Assembly: GCA_015231685.1 (NCBI GenBank)
Contig: JADGBA010000002.1
Coordinates: 1 to 31,236, forward strand
Direction: 5' to 3'
Length of the DNA: 31,236 bases
From: Candidatus Omnitrophota bacterium
GTDB lineage: Bacteria > Omnitrophota > Gorgyraeia > 2-02-FULL-51-18 > JAGOUK01
The position numbers and the translations under genes are program-made. Within the stretch, counting starts at the first letter, position 1. Each line of letters starts with the position of its first letter. Shown in pieces: positions 22,527-30,083 of the stretch. The notes below the pieces were generated by a model. The model did not search any database and was not told the DNA's origin. It worked only from the letters and a program-made list of their open reading frames with translations.

Positions 22527-24218
22527 TTAAGCGGTTTGAACCACCCGGAGAAGCTCCTCCGGAGTTGTATCGCCCTGGCGGATCTTTTCCCAACCCGACT
22601 GAAACAGTGTCCTCATCCCCGCCGCGCACGCGACCTTCTTGACCTCGCCCGCGCTCGCGCGCCGAATGACAAGCTCGTGAATCTCCGGAGTGAACGGAAG
22701 AATTTCGTAAATCGCCAGACGCCCCTGATACCCTGACTGCCGACACCGGTCACAACCCACGGCACGCTTCACACTTTGGAGCTCAGGCCCGGGAATGGAC
22801 TCCCGGAGAACGGCGGGGAGCCCCGAGGGATCCCACGGCTGGTCCTTGGCGCAATGCGGACAGACCTTTCGGACCAACCGCTGCGCCACCACTCCGAGGA
22901 CCGTCGATGAGACCAGATACGGCTCAATCTGCATATCCAACAGACGTGTCACGGCACCCGCGGCGTCGTTGGTGTGCAAGGTGCTCAAGACCAGGTGTCC
23001 GGTGAGTGACGCCTGGACCGCGATCTCGGCGGTTTCGTGGTCACGCACCTCACCCACCATAATGATATCCGGATCATGCCGCAAAACGCTTCTGAGTACC
23101 TGCGAAAAGGTCAGGCCGGCCTTGGTGTGCACCTGTATCTGTTCGACGAACCGCAATTTGTATTCCACAGGATCCTCGACCGTGATGATCTTGACATTGG
23201 GCTGGTTGAGCCGCGAAAGACACGCATAGAGGGTTGTTGTTTTTCCGCTCCCCGTCGGACCGGTCACAAAAACGAGGCCGTGCGGATGGGCAATCAAATC
23301 CTGCGCGAGCTTCAAGTCCTCCGGACTCATCCCCAGGTGCTCCAGGCTCATCAACATCTCCGTCGGAAGAACGCGGATCACCACGCCCTCGCCATAGGCG
23401 TCGGGAATCACCGAAACACGCAAATCAAACTGGCGGTTCTCGAGTCGTACCCGTGTACCGCCCGACTGCGGAAGACGCCGCTCGACCATATCCAGCCCCG
23501 TCATGATCTTGATGCGCGCGACGATCGCCTTATACAGGTAGCGAATATCATCCGAAACCTTCGCCGGCTGAAGCACGCCGTCCACGCGATAACGAACCAC
23601 GAGTTCCTTGTCGTAGGGTTCAAAGTGCACATCCGTGGCGCGGGTGTGAATGGCTTCCACCAGAATTTGATTGACGAGCTGAACCACCGAGGCGTCTCCC
23701 GCGAGCTTTTCGATATCTTCGACAGGCTCCAGCGTCGTGACGGCAGGATCCCGCTTTTCCTCCTCCTTGGAGAGGATTTTCTCGACCGTTTCCGAGCCCA
23801 CACCGTAATAACGGTGCATCGCCTCGCTGATGTCACCGGAGGTGGAGAGGACCGTGTCGATTTCGGTTTTGAGCTGCATCTTGATGCCGTCCAGGGGCCA
23901 GGTATTCAGCGGATCGGAAATGGCGACGGTCAAAATGTTGTTCTCGTAGCGCACAGGCATGATCTTGTAGTGCCAGACAAATTTGACCGGCATCTTTTCA
24001 ATGGCTTCCCGCGGAATTTCGGCGCTTCGCAGGCGCACATAGGGAATGTTCATCTGACGGGACAGGCATTCGAGAAGCGATTCCTCGGTGATTTTGCCCA
24101 TCTCGATAAGAATTTCGCCGAGATACTTGCCGTTCTGCCGCTGGATCTCCACTGCCGCTTCGATATCTCCGGCGGTGACCAGCCCCGCATCCTGAAGAAT
24201 TTTGCCGATTTTAAGCAC
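22527..24218 (-). CDS. gspE: GspE, secretion/pilus assembly ATPase
   Basis: The 563-residue hexameric ATPase powers pseudopilus assembly. An N-terminal GspE N1-type domain (1-140) precedes the ATPase core: Walker A GPTGSGKTTT (320-329), Asp box and Walker B HDPDIIMVGEVRD (381-393), and His box GHLVLSTLHTNDA. A tetracysteine zinc motif (C453, C456, C489, C492) is typical of GspE/PilB. GTG 24218 has AAGGGAAGG about seven bases upstream, a site that lies inside the last codons of atpD. The two genes are only three bases apart, so GspE is probably made from the ATPase operon mRNA. Confidence 0.96.
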   Translation of the reverse strand: MLKIGKILQDAGLVTAGDIEAAVEIQRQNGKYLGEILIEMGKITEESLLECLSRQMNIPYVRLRSAEIPREAIEKMPVKFVWHYKIMPVRYENNILTVAISDPLNTWPLDGIKMQLKTEIDTVLSTSGDISEAMHRYYGVGSETVEKILSKEEEKRDPAVTTLEPVEDIEKLAGDASVVQLVNQILVEAIHTRATDVHFEPYDKELVVRYRVDGVLQPAKVSDDIRYLYKAIVARIKIMTGLDMVERRLPQSGGTRVRLENRQFDLRVSVIPDAYGEGVVIRVLPTEMLMSLEHLGMSPEDLKLAQDLIAHPHGLVFVTGPTGSGKTTTLYACLSRLNQPNVKIITVEDPVEYKLRFVEQIQVHTKAGLTFSQVLRSVLRHDPDIIMVGEVRDHETAEIAVQASLTGHLVLSTLHTNDAAGAVTRLLDMQIEPYLVSSTVLGVVAQRLVRKVCPHCAKDQPWDPSGLPAVLRESIPGPELQSVKRAVGCDRCRQSGYQGRLAIYEILPFTPEIHELVIRRASAGEVKKVACAAGMRTLFQSGWEKIRQGDTTPEELLRVVQTA

Positions 24219-24221
24219 CCG

Positions 24222-25616
24222 TCAACCTTCCCTTCTGCGTTCTTGAAGCTCGCCGATTAGATATAACTTGTCTTCCGGAACCTGGTCAAACCGGCCATCC
24301 AGGATCATCCGGCAGCCGTTGAGCGTCTGCCCGACCGGCACATAAGCTCCGGGCCGCCCGGTGTGAAGTTCCGCCGTAAAGAACGGCTGGGTCAAAAAGT
24401 TTTGAAGCCGCAGGCCGCGTTCATACAGCAAGCGGTCACTTTTGGAAAGCTCCTCGATGCCGATGACCGATACGATGTGATTGAGCTCCTCGAGGCGCCG
24501 GAGAATCCGGAGCGTCTCCTGCGCGATATCAAAATGCCGTTTTCCGACAATGTCCGGATCCAGGTTCACCGTGGAAGACAACAGCGGATCAATTGCCGGA
24601 TAAAGCCCCTTCTGGACCCGGGCGCGGGAGAGAACAACGATCGAATCGAGATAACTGAAGATCGTCACCACCGCCGGATCCGTCAGATCGTCCGCCGGCA
24701 CATACACCGATTCCACCGCCGTGATCGAGCCGGCGGCCTCCGTTTGAATCCGCTCATGGAATTCACTCATCTCCGAAGAAAGCGTCGGCTGATAACCCGT
24801 CTCAGAGGGAATGTGGCCCATCAGTGTCGAAACTTCCATACCGGCCTGCGCAAACCGGTACACGCTGTCGACGAAGAAGAGAACGTCCTGGTTCTTTTCC
24901 CGGAGGTGTTCGGCCAGCGTGATGCCGGTCAGAATCGCTTCAAATCTCGCTCCGGGAGGCTCATCCATCTGCCCATACACCAGGGCCACACGGTCGAGAA
25001 TGCCGGTGCGCTTCAGCTCATGATAGAGCTCATGCCCCTCACGGATACGCTCTCCCACCCCCGTGAACACGCAGGCGCCGTGGTGCTTGTGCACCACGTT
25101 GTGAATGACCTCCAGCGTCAAGAGCGACTTTCCGAGCGCAGCACCACCCAGAATTCCGTTTTTACTTCCTTTGATCAGCGGAAAAAGGAGATCCACCATC
25201 TTGATCCCCGTCTCAAGAATCTCGAATTTCTGGCGTTCACGCATTTCGGGGTTAAGCAGAAACTTCTTGTCGCGGCGCCGGATGGGCTTCATCTTTTCGG
25301 CCTCAATCGGTCCAAGCCCGTCAATGGGCTGCCCCAGTACGTTCAAGACGCGGCTCAAGACCTTTTCTCCCACCGGCACCTCGATCACTTTTCCGGTCGA
25401 ACGGACCTCTGAACCGCGGACCACATTGATGCTGGTCGCCAGGCTGATGCATCGCACCCGGGTCTGCGAAAGATGCTCCATCACTTCGAGTGTCACCTGG
25501 CGTCCAAAGCGGTCAAGCGCCTCCAGAATCTCATACATTCCGGGAAGGGCTTCCGCTCCGGAGAATTCCACATCAACCACCGGCCCGTTAACTGCCGCAA
25601 TCTTTCCGGTCATCAT
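24222..25616 (-). CDS. atpD: F-type ATPase beta subunit, divergent
   Basis: The 464-residue product is clearly an F1 beta chain and keeps the catalytic set: K163 in the P-loop, E189/R190 (GER), E193, D250 in FFVDSVYR and R254. GYQPTL and YVPADDLTDPA are also present. Several normally invariant spots have drifted: the P-loop is GGAALGKS instead of GGAGVGKT, GERTREG is GERIREG, DELSEED is EELSKSD, and LGRMPS is MGHIPS. It should hydrolyse or make ATP, by family knowledge. The ATG overlaps the gamma stop as ATGA, with GGAGG just before. It is last in its operon, whereas beta is usually followed by epsilon. Confidence 0.93.
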   Translation of the reverse strand: MMTGKIAAVNGPVVDVEFSGAEALPGMYEILEALDRFGRQVTLEVMEHLSQTRVRCISLATSINVVRGSEVRSTGKVIEVPVGEKVLSRVLNVLGQPIDGLGPIEAEKMKPIRRRDKKFLLNPEMRERQKFEILETGIKMVDLLFPLIKGSKNGILGGAALGKSLLTLEVIHNVVHKHHGACVFTGVGERIREGHELYHELKRTGILDRVALVYGQMDEPPGARFEAILTGITLAEHLREKNQDVLFFVDSVYRFAQAGMEVSTLMGHIPSETGYQPTLSSEMSEFHERIQTEAAGSITAVESVYVPADDLTDPAVVTIFSYLDSIVVLSRARVQKGLYPAIDPLLSSTVNLDPDIVGKRHFDIAQETLRILRRLEELNHIVSVIGIEELSKSDRLLYERGLRLQNFLTQPFFTAELHTGRPGAYVPVGQTLNGCRMILDGRFDQVPEDKLYLIGELQERRREG

Positions 25617-26512
25617 TCTTCCTCCTCCCGGGTCCTGAGGCCCTGCGCGTGGCTTGCGAAAACCTCCCGGATCCCGGCATCGATCACTTCGTGGGAGGCC
25701 CTGAAATACCGGCTCAAGGTGCGGCCGCGCTGACGGGAAAGCCGCTCATGTCTCTCGGAGAGTTCAATCGACCGGTTGGCCACCTCAGAAAGCTTGGATT
25801 CCCAAAAAAGCTCATACAATCTCCGGCCAAACCAGAGCGCGATCGTGTAATCCACAATTTTGCGGATATCCGGCTCGATGATGGTGAGGCCGCGCGGCGC
25901 GACCGGCATCTCCCCGAGACTGCCGTCATCGGCTCCTGTGATATCCGCTTCATGAAACGGCAGAACCCGTGACTCTTCCAGGGTCTGGCGGGTGAAGGAC
26001 TGACAGCGGGCATAGATGATGGTCGCGCTCCCGATTTTTTGATTCAGGTACTGGTCCAAAAGAAAGGGTTTGAGCGGACTCACGGCGCTGTAGCCCAGAG
26101 GGAGTCCGATCCCTTCGAATTCCACCGCCGGCACACCGAGCTCTGCCAGCCGCAGGGCCCCGCGGCGGCCCAGCACCACCACCTGCGTCGCCGGATTTTC
26201 ATCATGCCGCCGGGCAGCGCGATCGATGATCTGCGCGTTCAAGTTTCCCGTAAATCCCTCATCCGAAGTCAGCACCACCACCGCCGGATCCTGACAGGGG
26301 TTGCGCACGAACAAACTGTCTTCAAGACGAATTTCGTGATAGAACCTGAAAAAGGTTCGGAGCACCCTCAAAAAGGCCGAGGCCTGCCTGCGCTCGGAGT
26401 CCAGATATTGATACTCCGCGATCGCAATCTGCTTGAGCACATTCAGGGTGTTGAGCAGTTTAAGCTCATCTTTCAGCGTGTCCCTGAGACGTGTGACGGC
26501 CGCCTTACCCAC
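25613..26512 (-). CDS. atpG: F-type ATPase gamma subunit, divergent
   Basis: GTG 26512 overlaps the end of alpha by 8 bases and follows a GGCGGGG stretch; it gives 299 residues, the normal gamma length. The frame can be extended upstream only inside alpha. The N-terminal helix reads RLRDTLKDELKLLNTLNVLK and lacks the common ITKAMKMV motif. The central Rossmann-like domain is recognisable (VVVLTSDEGFTGNLNAQIID; canonical reads like SDRGLCGGLN), followed by IIYARCQSF and the C-terminal shaft helix LSRYFRASHEVIDAGIREVF. Gamma is the rotor shaft inside the alpha3beta3 ring. Divergence is greater than in alpha or beta. Confidence 0.87.
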   Translation of the reverse strand: MGKAAVTRLRDTLKDELKLLNTLNVLKQIAIAEYQYLDSERRQASAFLRVLRTFFRFYHEIRLEDSLFVRNPCQDPAVVVLTSDEGFTGNLNAQIIDRAARRHDENPATQVVVLGRRGALRLAELGVPAVEFEGIGLPLGYSAVSPLKPFLLDQYLNQKIGSATIIYARCQSFTRQTLEESRVLPFHEADITGADDGSLGEMPVAPRGLTIIEPDIRKIVDYTIALWFGRRLYELFWESKLSEVANRSIELSERHERLSRQRGRTLSRYFRASHEVIDAGIREVFASHAQGLRTREEEE

Positions 26513-27986
26513 TTTCGGACCCCGCCACGGAATCACTGTGTCCGAAATACTCTTCACAAACCGCCCGCAGAGAACCCTCCACTTTGTCCAGGGACGCGGA
26601 CTCCGAAGAAAGTTCCGCGCACAGCGCAGCATGTGAACTTTTGAGGCGATCATAAATCACGCGTTTGAATTCCCGGATTTCCAGAGGATCGAGCCGGTCC
26701 AAAAACCCTTTGCGCAAGGCATAGAGACAGATGATCTCCTCGGCCGGAGACGCAGGTTCATTCTTCCCCTGCTTGAGAATCTCTTCCATGGCGTTGCCGC
26801 GACGAATCCTTTTGGCCGCCTGCGGAGAAACGGTGGACCGCAAGCGGGTCACATTGATGAGCTCCTTATACTGAACATAATCCAGCCGGAGGGTCGAGCT
26901 CAGCTCCTTCAGGAGCGGGCTCTGGATCTTGTTACCGATACGGGAAACAGAAAGGGAAAAATCAATGGCGGGCTTGAAGCCCTCCTGAAAAAGCTCCGAG
27001 CTCATGTAAATCTGACCGTCAGTCATGGAAATCAGATTGGAGGGAATATAGCCGGTGACATCCCCCTGCTGGGTTTCCACGATAGGCAAAAACGTCATCG
27101 ATCCGCCGCCCAGCTCGGGCTTGAGCTGCCCGGCCCGCTCCATGAGTTGCGAATGAATATAAAAGATGTCGCCGGGATAAGCCTCGCGTCCCGGGGTGCG
27201 GTTAAGGATAAGCGCGATCTGCCGATAAATCCAGGCGTGCTTCGTCAAATCGTCAAATACCACCAGCACGTCCCGCCCCTTGCGCATAAAATACTCGCCA
27301 ATCGAAGCCGCTGTGTATGGGGCCAGAAACTGTTCTCCGACGGGCGCGTCAGCCGTTGCGCCGACCACCACCGTATGCGCAGCCGCCCCGCGTTCCGAAA
27401 AAAGCTGTGCCAGCCGCCCCAAAAAATTAAAACTCCGGCCGACACAGCAATAGACGCAGAGAGTTCCCCGATCCTTCTGATTGATAACGGCATCGGTGGC
27501 CAGAGTGGTCTTGCCGGTGACGCGATCACCGATAATCAGCTCTCTCTGCCCCAGCCCAATGGGGATGATGGCGTCCACGCTCGTCGTTCCGGTTCTCAAG
27601 GGGCGTCGGATGGCCGCGCGATCCATAATGCCCGGAGCGGCGCCAAAAACCGGCAACTGTCCGTCGGCGCGGATGCCCCCTTTGCCGTCGAGCGGCTGCG
27701 CCAAACCGTTGACCGCCCGGCCCAAAAACTCGTCTCCGACCGGCAAGAGCAGGCTTTCCTCGCGCGTTTTTACGGTATCACCGGAACGTACGTGCGAAAG
27801 TTCATTAAACGCGAGGATCATTACATCCTTCTCATCGTAACCGATCACCATTCCCCGCAGGTCTCCCGGCAAAAGTACCGGCTGACCGAAGGCGGCTCCC
27901 GGCAGACCCCGCACACGCACAATCATCTTGCGGACTTCGTGAATCGTTCCGGTTTCCTGAATATCAAAGGCGATCTTCGCAGGCAT
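26505..27986 (-). CDS. atpA: F-type ATPase alpha subunit, divergent and N-terminally short
   Basis: ATG 27986, with AGGA six bases upstream, gives 493 residues; TTG at 27992 is the other option. The core is intact: GDRVTGKTT (P-loop; K159), PGREAYPGDIFYIHS, ISMTDGQIYM and the arginine finger R349 in SVSRIGNK. The normally invariant Gln of GDRQTGKT is Val here, and SVSRVGG is SVSRIGN. The N-terminus begins about 16 residues later than in E. coli, so the amphipathic helix that binds subunit delta is missing. Alpha is the noncatalytic partner of beta. The stop of the b/delta gene lies 8 bases upstream. Confidence 0.93.
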   Translation of the reverse strand: MPAKIAFDIQETGTIHEVRKMIVRVRGLPGAAFGQPVLLPGDLRGMVIGYDEKDVMILAFNELSHVRSGDTVKTREESLLLPVGDEFLGRAVNGLAQPLDGKGGIRADGQLPVFGAAPGIMDRAAIRRPLRTGTTSVDAIIPIGLGQRELIIGDRVTGKTTLATDAVINQKDRGTLCVYCCVGRSFNFLGRLAQLFSERGAAAHTVVVGATADAPVGEQFLAPYTAASIGEYFMRKGRDVLVVFDDLTKHAWIYRQIALILNRTPGREAYPGDIFYIHSQLMERAGQLKPELGGGSMTFLPIVETQQGDVTGYIPSNLISMTDGQIYMSSELFQEGFKPAIDFSLSVSRIGNKIQSPLLKELSSTLRLDYVQYKELINVTRLRSTVSPQAAKRIRRGNAMEEILKQGKNEPASPAEEIICLYALRKGFLDRLDPLEIREFKRVIYDRLKSSHAALCAELSSESASLDKVEGSLRAVCEEYFGHSDSVAGSESG

Positions 27987-27994
27987 CGGCAATC

Positions 27995-28696
27995 CTAAAG
28001 CTCGCTCATCGCGCTGGATTGCTTCTCAAAGTAGTGCCGCAGGCTCCCGTCAAACACCACTTCGCCTATCGTGATGATAAATCCCGCCAAAAGCGACGCG
28101 TCGGGTTCAACGGCCGGATCTGCCGCGCAGGCAAGCTTGGCCTTAATCTCTTCCTTCTGCCGGGCGGTGAGTTCAAACGCGGTTCTCACTGACGGAACCG
28201 ACCCGGGCGTCGCCTTGCCGGCGGCAGCTTCCAGCGACCCCAAAAGATCGTCCGCCATACAATCATGAATCGAGCGCAGCATACGCTCACTGAAACCCTG
28301 CTCGATGATCTGCGCGGCAAACGACGCTCCCCGGCGCCGCGCTTCAAAATCCATCTTCCGCTCAAGCGATGCTTTGGCTTCCTCGACCTGGGCTTCAAGG
28401 GCTTCTTTTTCCCTGCCGAGCTCCACCCGCATCCGCTCCATCATCGTCTTGATTTCGGTCTCCGCCGCGGCCCGGCGCTTCTGAATTTCGGCATCGAGAC
28501 TTTTTAGCTTTTCCTCGCGGCGCTTCTGCATCTGAATTTCGTACACATTGAGCTTCTCCTCCTTCTGGAGATTCATTTCGTGAAGCTTGTTCACACGTTT
28601 GACCGCATCCAGAAGATGGCCATGAAAAACGCGCCGCATCACGAGAAGGAGAACCACAAAAAAACCGACCTGCAGAAGCACGAGCTGTATCAGCAC
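27995..28696 (-). CDS. F-type ATPase b subunit fused to a delta C-terminal domain
   Basis: GTG 28696, six bases after GGGAGG and two after the c stop, gives 233 residues. One membrane helix opens the chain (VLIQLVLLQVGFFVVLLLVM, 1-20), followed by a long charged coiled coil (about 30-130) as in b. From about 165 the chain resembles the C-terminal domain of subunit delta: VRTAFELTARQKEEIKAKL, then DASLLAGFIITIGEVVFDGS. The six-helix N-terminal domain of delta, which grips alpha, is not apparent. A b/delta fusion is known in some bacteria, such as mycobacteria. The peripheral stalk should thus be one shortened protein. Confidence 0.87.
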   Translation of the reverse strand: MLIQLVLLQVGFFVVLLLVMRRVFHGHLLDAVKRVNKLHEMNLQKEEKLNVYEIQMQKRREEKLKSLDAEIQKRRAAAETEIKTMMERMRVELGREKEALEAQVEEAKASLERKMDFEARRRGASFAAQIIEQGFSERMLRSIHDCMADDLLGSLEAAAGKATPGSVPSVRTAFELTARQKEEIKAKLACAADPAVEPDASLLAGFIITIGEVVFDGSLRHYFEKQSSAMSEL

Positions 28697-28697
28697 G

Positions 28698-28910
28698 TTA
28701 TACCCTCCCGACAAAGATGTGGAAGATGACCAGAAGCGCGATGACCGCAATGGCTTCGGCAAAAATAAACCCCAGCATCATCGTCATCTGAATCCGGGGG
28801 GCTGAGGAAGGATTTCTCCCCAGCGCCATGATCCCCGCGTACCCGATAACGGCGATGACAGCCGATGGTCCGGCGGTACTGAGAATCATCAGAAGAAGAA
28901 TTTGCGCCAT
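28698..28910 (-). CDS. atpE: F-type ATPase c subunit, atypical
   Basis: The 70-residue hairpin has two membrane helices joined by the polar loop GRNPSSAP, the expected RNP-type loop. Helix 2 keeps the ion-binding glutamate in GFIFAEAIAVIALLV. Helix 1 (STAGPSAVIAVIGYAGIMAL) lacks the GxGxGxG motif that packs c-rings tightly. The spot of the Na+-ligand Gln is Ile, and the residue after the glutamate is Ala, so a Na+ site is unlikely. It should form a proton-binding ring, by family knowledge, but its fit is uncertain. It starts 19 bases after epsilon. Confidence 0.83.
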   Translation of the reverse strand: MAQILLLMILSTAGPSAVIAVIGYAGIMALGRNPSSAPRIQMTMMLGFIFAEAIAVIALLVIFHIFVGRV

Positions 28911-28929
28911 AAGCCGCTAAATCACCTTT

Positions 28930-29172
28930 CTATTCGACAACAGCCACCAGGGTCTCGCCGTCAAAACGCATGAGCCCCTGCCAGACCTTGAGGTGCTTCG
29001 GTTCTTCGTTTGGCGGAAAAACAACCAGCTTTCCGTCACCCAACAAGGAAATAATCGGCGCGTGCTGATCGGCGACCTCAAACTCACCCATCACCCCAGG
29101 CAAAAGCACGCGGTGGACCTTGCCATCATGAATCGTTCGATCGGAAATATGCATTATTTTGGCGCTAAACAT
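28930..29172 (-). CDS. atpC: F-type ATPase epsilon subunit, beta-sandwich domain only
   Basis: The 80-residue product matches the N-terminal beta-sandwich of epsilon: HRVLLPGVMGEFEVADQHAP is the family hallmark, followed by IISLLGDGKLVVF and VWQGLMRFDG. It ends at once after the sandwich. The C-terminal helical hairpin, which in E. coli and Bacillus acts as a brake on ATP hydrolysis, is absent. It is the first gene of the operon, right behind a consensus promoter, instead of the last. The ATG at 29172 has only a weak binding site. Confidence 0.86.
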   Translation of the reverse strand: MFSAKIMHISDRTIHDGKVHRVLLPGVMGEFEVADQHAPIISLLGDGKLVVFPPNEEPKHLKVWQGLMRFDGETLVAVVE

Positions 29173-29205
29173 ATGAGGCTATATCCATTTAATCACTAGT
29201 ATTTG

Positions 29206-29233
29206 ATTATACACTATGGATAGCAAATATCAA
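29206..29233 (-). promoter_or_regulatory. Promoter of the F-type ATPase operon
   Basis: TTGATA (29233-29228), a 16-base spacer and a perfect TATAAT (29211-29206) lie in an AT-rich gap. Transcription would start near 29199, about 27 bases before the epsilon ATG. This marks epsilon as the first gene, so an upstream subunit a belonging to this operon is unlikely. Confidence 0.75.
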
Positions 29234-29330
29234 GATTGTTAAGTATATTTAAGCTTTGTCAGTTTCGCGGCCTGAATACACCTCTCCCCGGGGCATTTCA
29301 AACGACGATTCGCAGGCGTCTAACGGATAT

Positions 29331-30017
29331 TTATTTGAGGCGTCCGGCGGTCCAAAAACAAACGACGCTGAGAATCCCCAAAAAGGCAATAACTCCGAGG
29401 ATTAAAAGCGGTGTCCACGCAGGATTGGCGGAACGGGGTGTTTGTGTGTAGGAAAGATTGCTTTCGCTGACAAAATCTTCAAGGTTCTTCACCTTGGTCC
29501 GGAGGCTTTCCAGGACAGCGGAGCTGTCCCTGAAATCATCAATCCGCTCCTTGGGGGAACGCCCCGCGGCGCTGGATTTAATACGTATCAACGCGAGGTC
29601 CTGCCGGATATTCCCCTCAAGGGGGGTGGCGGCTTTCCGAAAAGCGGGATCCTCGAGAGCGGCGAGGGCAGCGGCGGTTCTTTTCTCAAGTTTGTTCAGC
29701 TCTTCATCGGGGATGCGCCAGACATCGCGGATCACGACCCTGAGGACCTGGCTCTCCTTGGGTTGCAGCTTGACCTTTTTTTGGACAAAAAAGGCGCCGC
29801 GCGACTCGTCGAATTCGAGCTCAAATTCTTCCGTGTTCAGAACATGCTCCGGGCGGACTTCGGCGGGCAAATACGTCTTGATCGGAACTTCCATCTCGGT
29901 TTCTGCGGAGGGGTTGATCGCCAGCACCTTGATCACAATAGTGGCGTCCTCAGCCGCCTTTCCCGCCATCGGAAAAGCCAGCATCGCCAGAACCGCCAAA
30001 ACCCATACCCGTTTCAA
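29331..30017 (-). CDS. Periplasmic tail-anchored protein of unknown function
   Basis: The 228-residue product starts at TTG 30017, behind AAAGGAGAGGGGG. It has a signal peptide (VWVLAVLAMLAFPMAG, cut near KAAE at about 22) and a periplasmic beta-rich domain (about 25-100: VIKVLAINPSAETEMEVPIK, QVLRVVIRDVWRIP). A helical stretch follows (about 105-185), then a C-terminal membrane helix (about 202-223: TPLLILGVIAFLGILSVVCF). No family is recognised. It lies between dnaE and the ATPase operon promoter, in the same direction as both. The first domain looks like a conserved-wing or Ig-like beta domain; this is only an impression. Confidence 0.7.
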   Translation of the reverse strand: MKRVWVLAVLAMLAFPMAGKAAEDATIVIKVLAINPSAETEMEVPIKTYLPAEVRPEHVLNTEEFELEFDESRGAFFVQKKVKLQPKESQVLRVVIRDVWRIPDEELNKLEKRTAAALAALEDPAFRKAATPLEGNIRQDLALIRIKSSAAGRSPKERIDDFRDSSAVLESLRTKVKNLEDFVSESNLSYTQTPRSANPAWTPLLILGVIAFLGILSVVCFWTAGRLK

Positions 30018-30059
30018 TCCTTGATCCCCCTCTCCTTTAGCGCCGCACTATCATATCAC

Positions 30060-30072
30060 AAGACTCAGTCTT
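30060..30072. repeat. Short palindrome between dnaE and the next gene
   Basis: AAGACTCAGTCTT has perfect 6-base arms around one base. It lies in the 66-base gap after the dnaE stop. It lacks a T-run on either strand and is too tight to fold as a normal terminator, so an operator is possible but unproven. Confidence 0.25.
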
Positions 30073-30083
30073 CGCAGAGCGGG

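Noticed and set aside
23037..25412. Two long plus-strand open frames (23037-24260 and 24363-25412)
   Set aside because: They are antisense shadows of gspE and atpD; the minus-strand proteins have full catalytic motifs.
28698..28910. Sodium-specific c subunit, as in N-ATPases
   Set aside because: The helix-1 Gln ligand is Ile and the residue after the glutamate is Ala instead of Ser or Thr, so the Na+ site is not supported.
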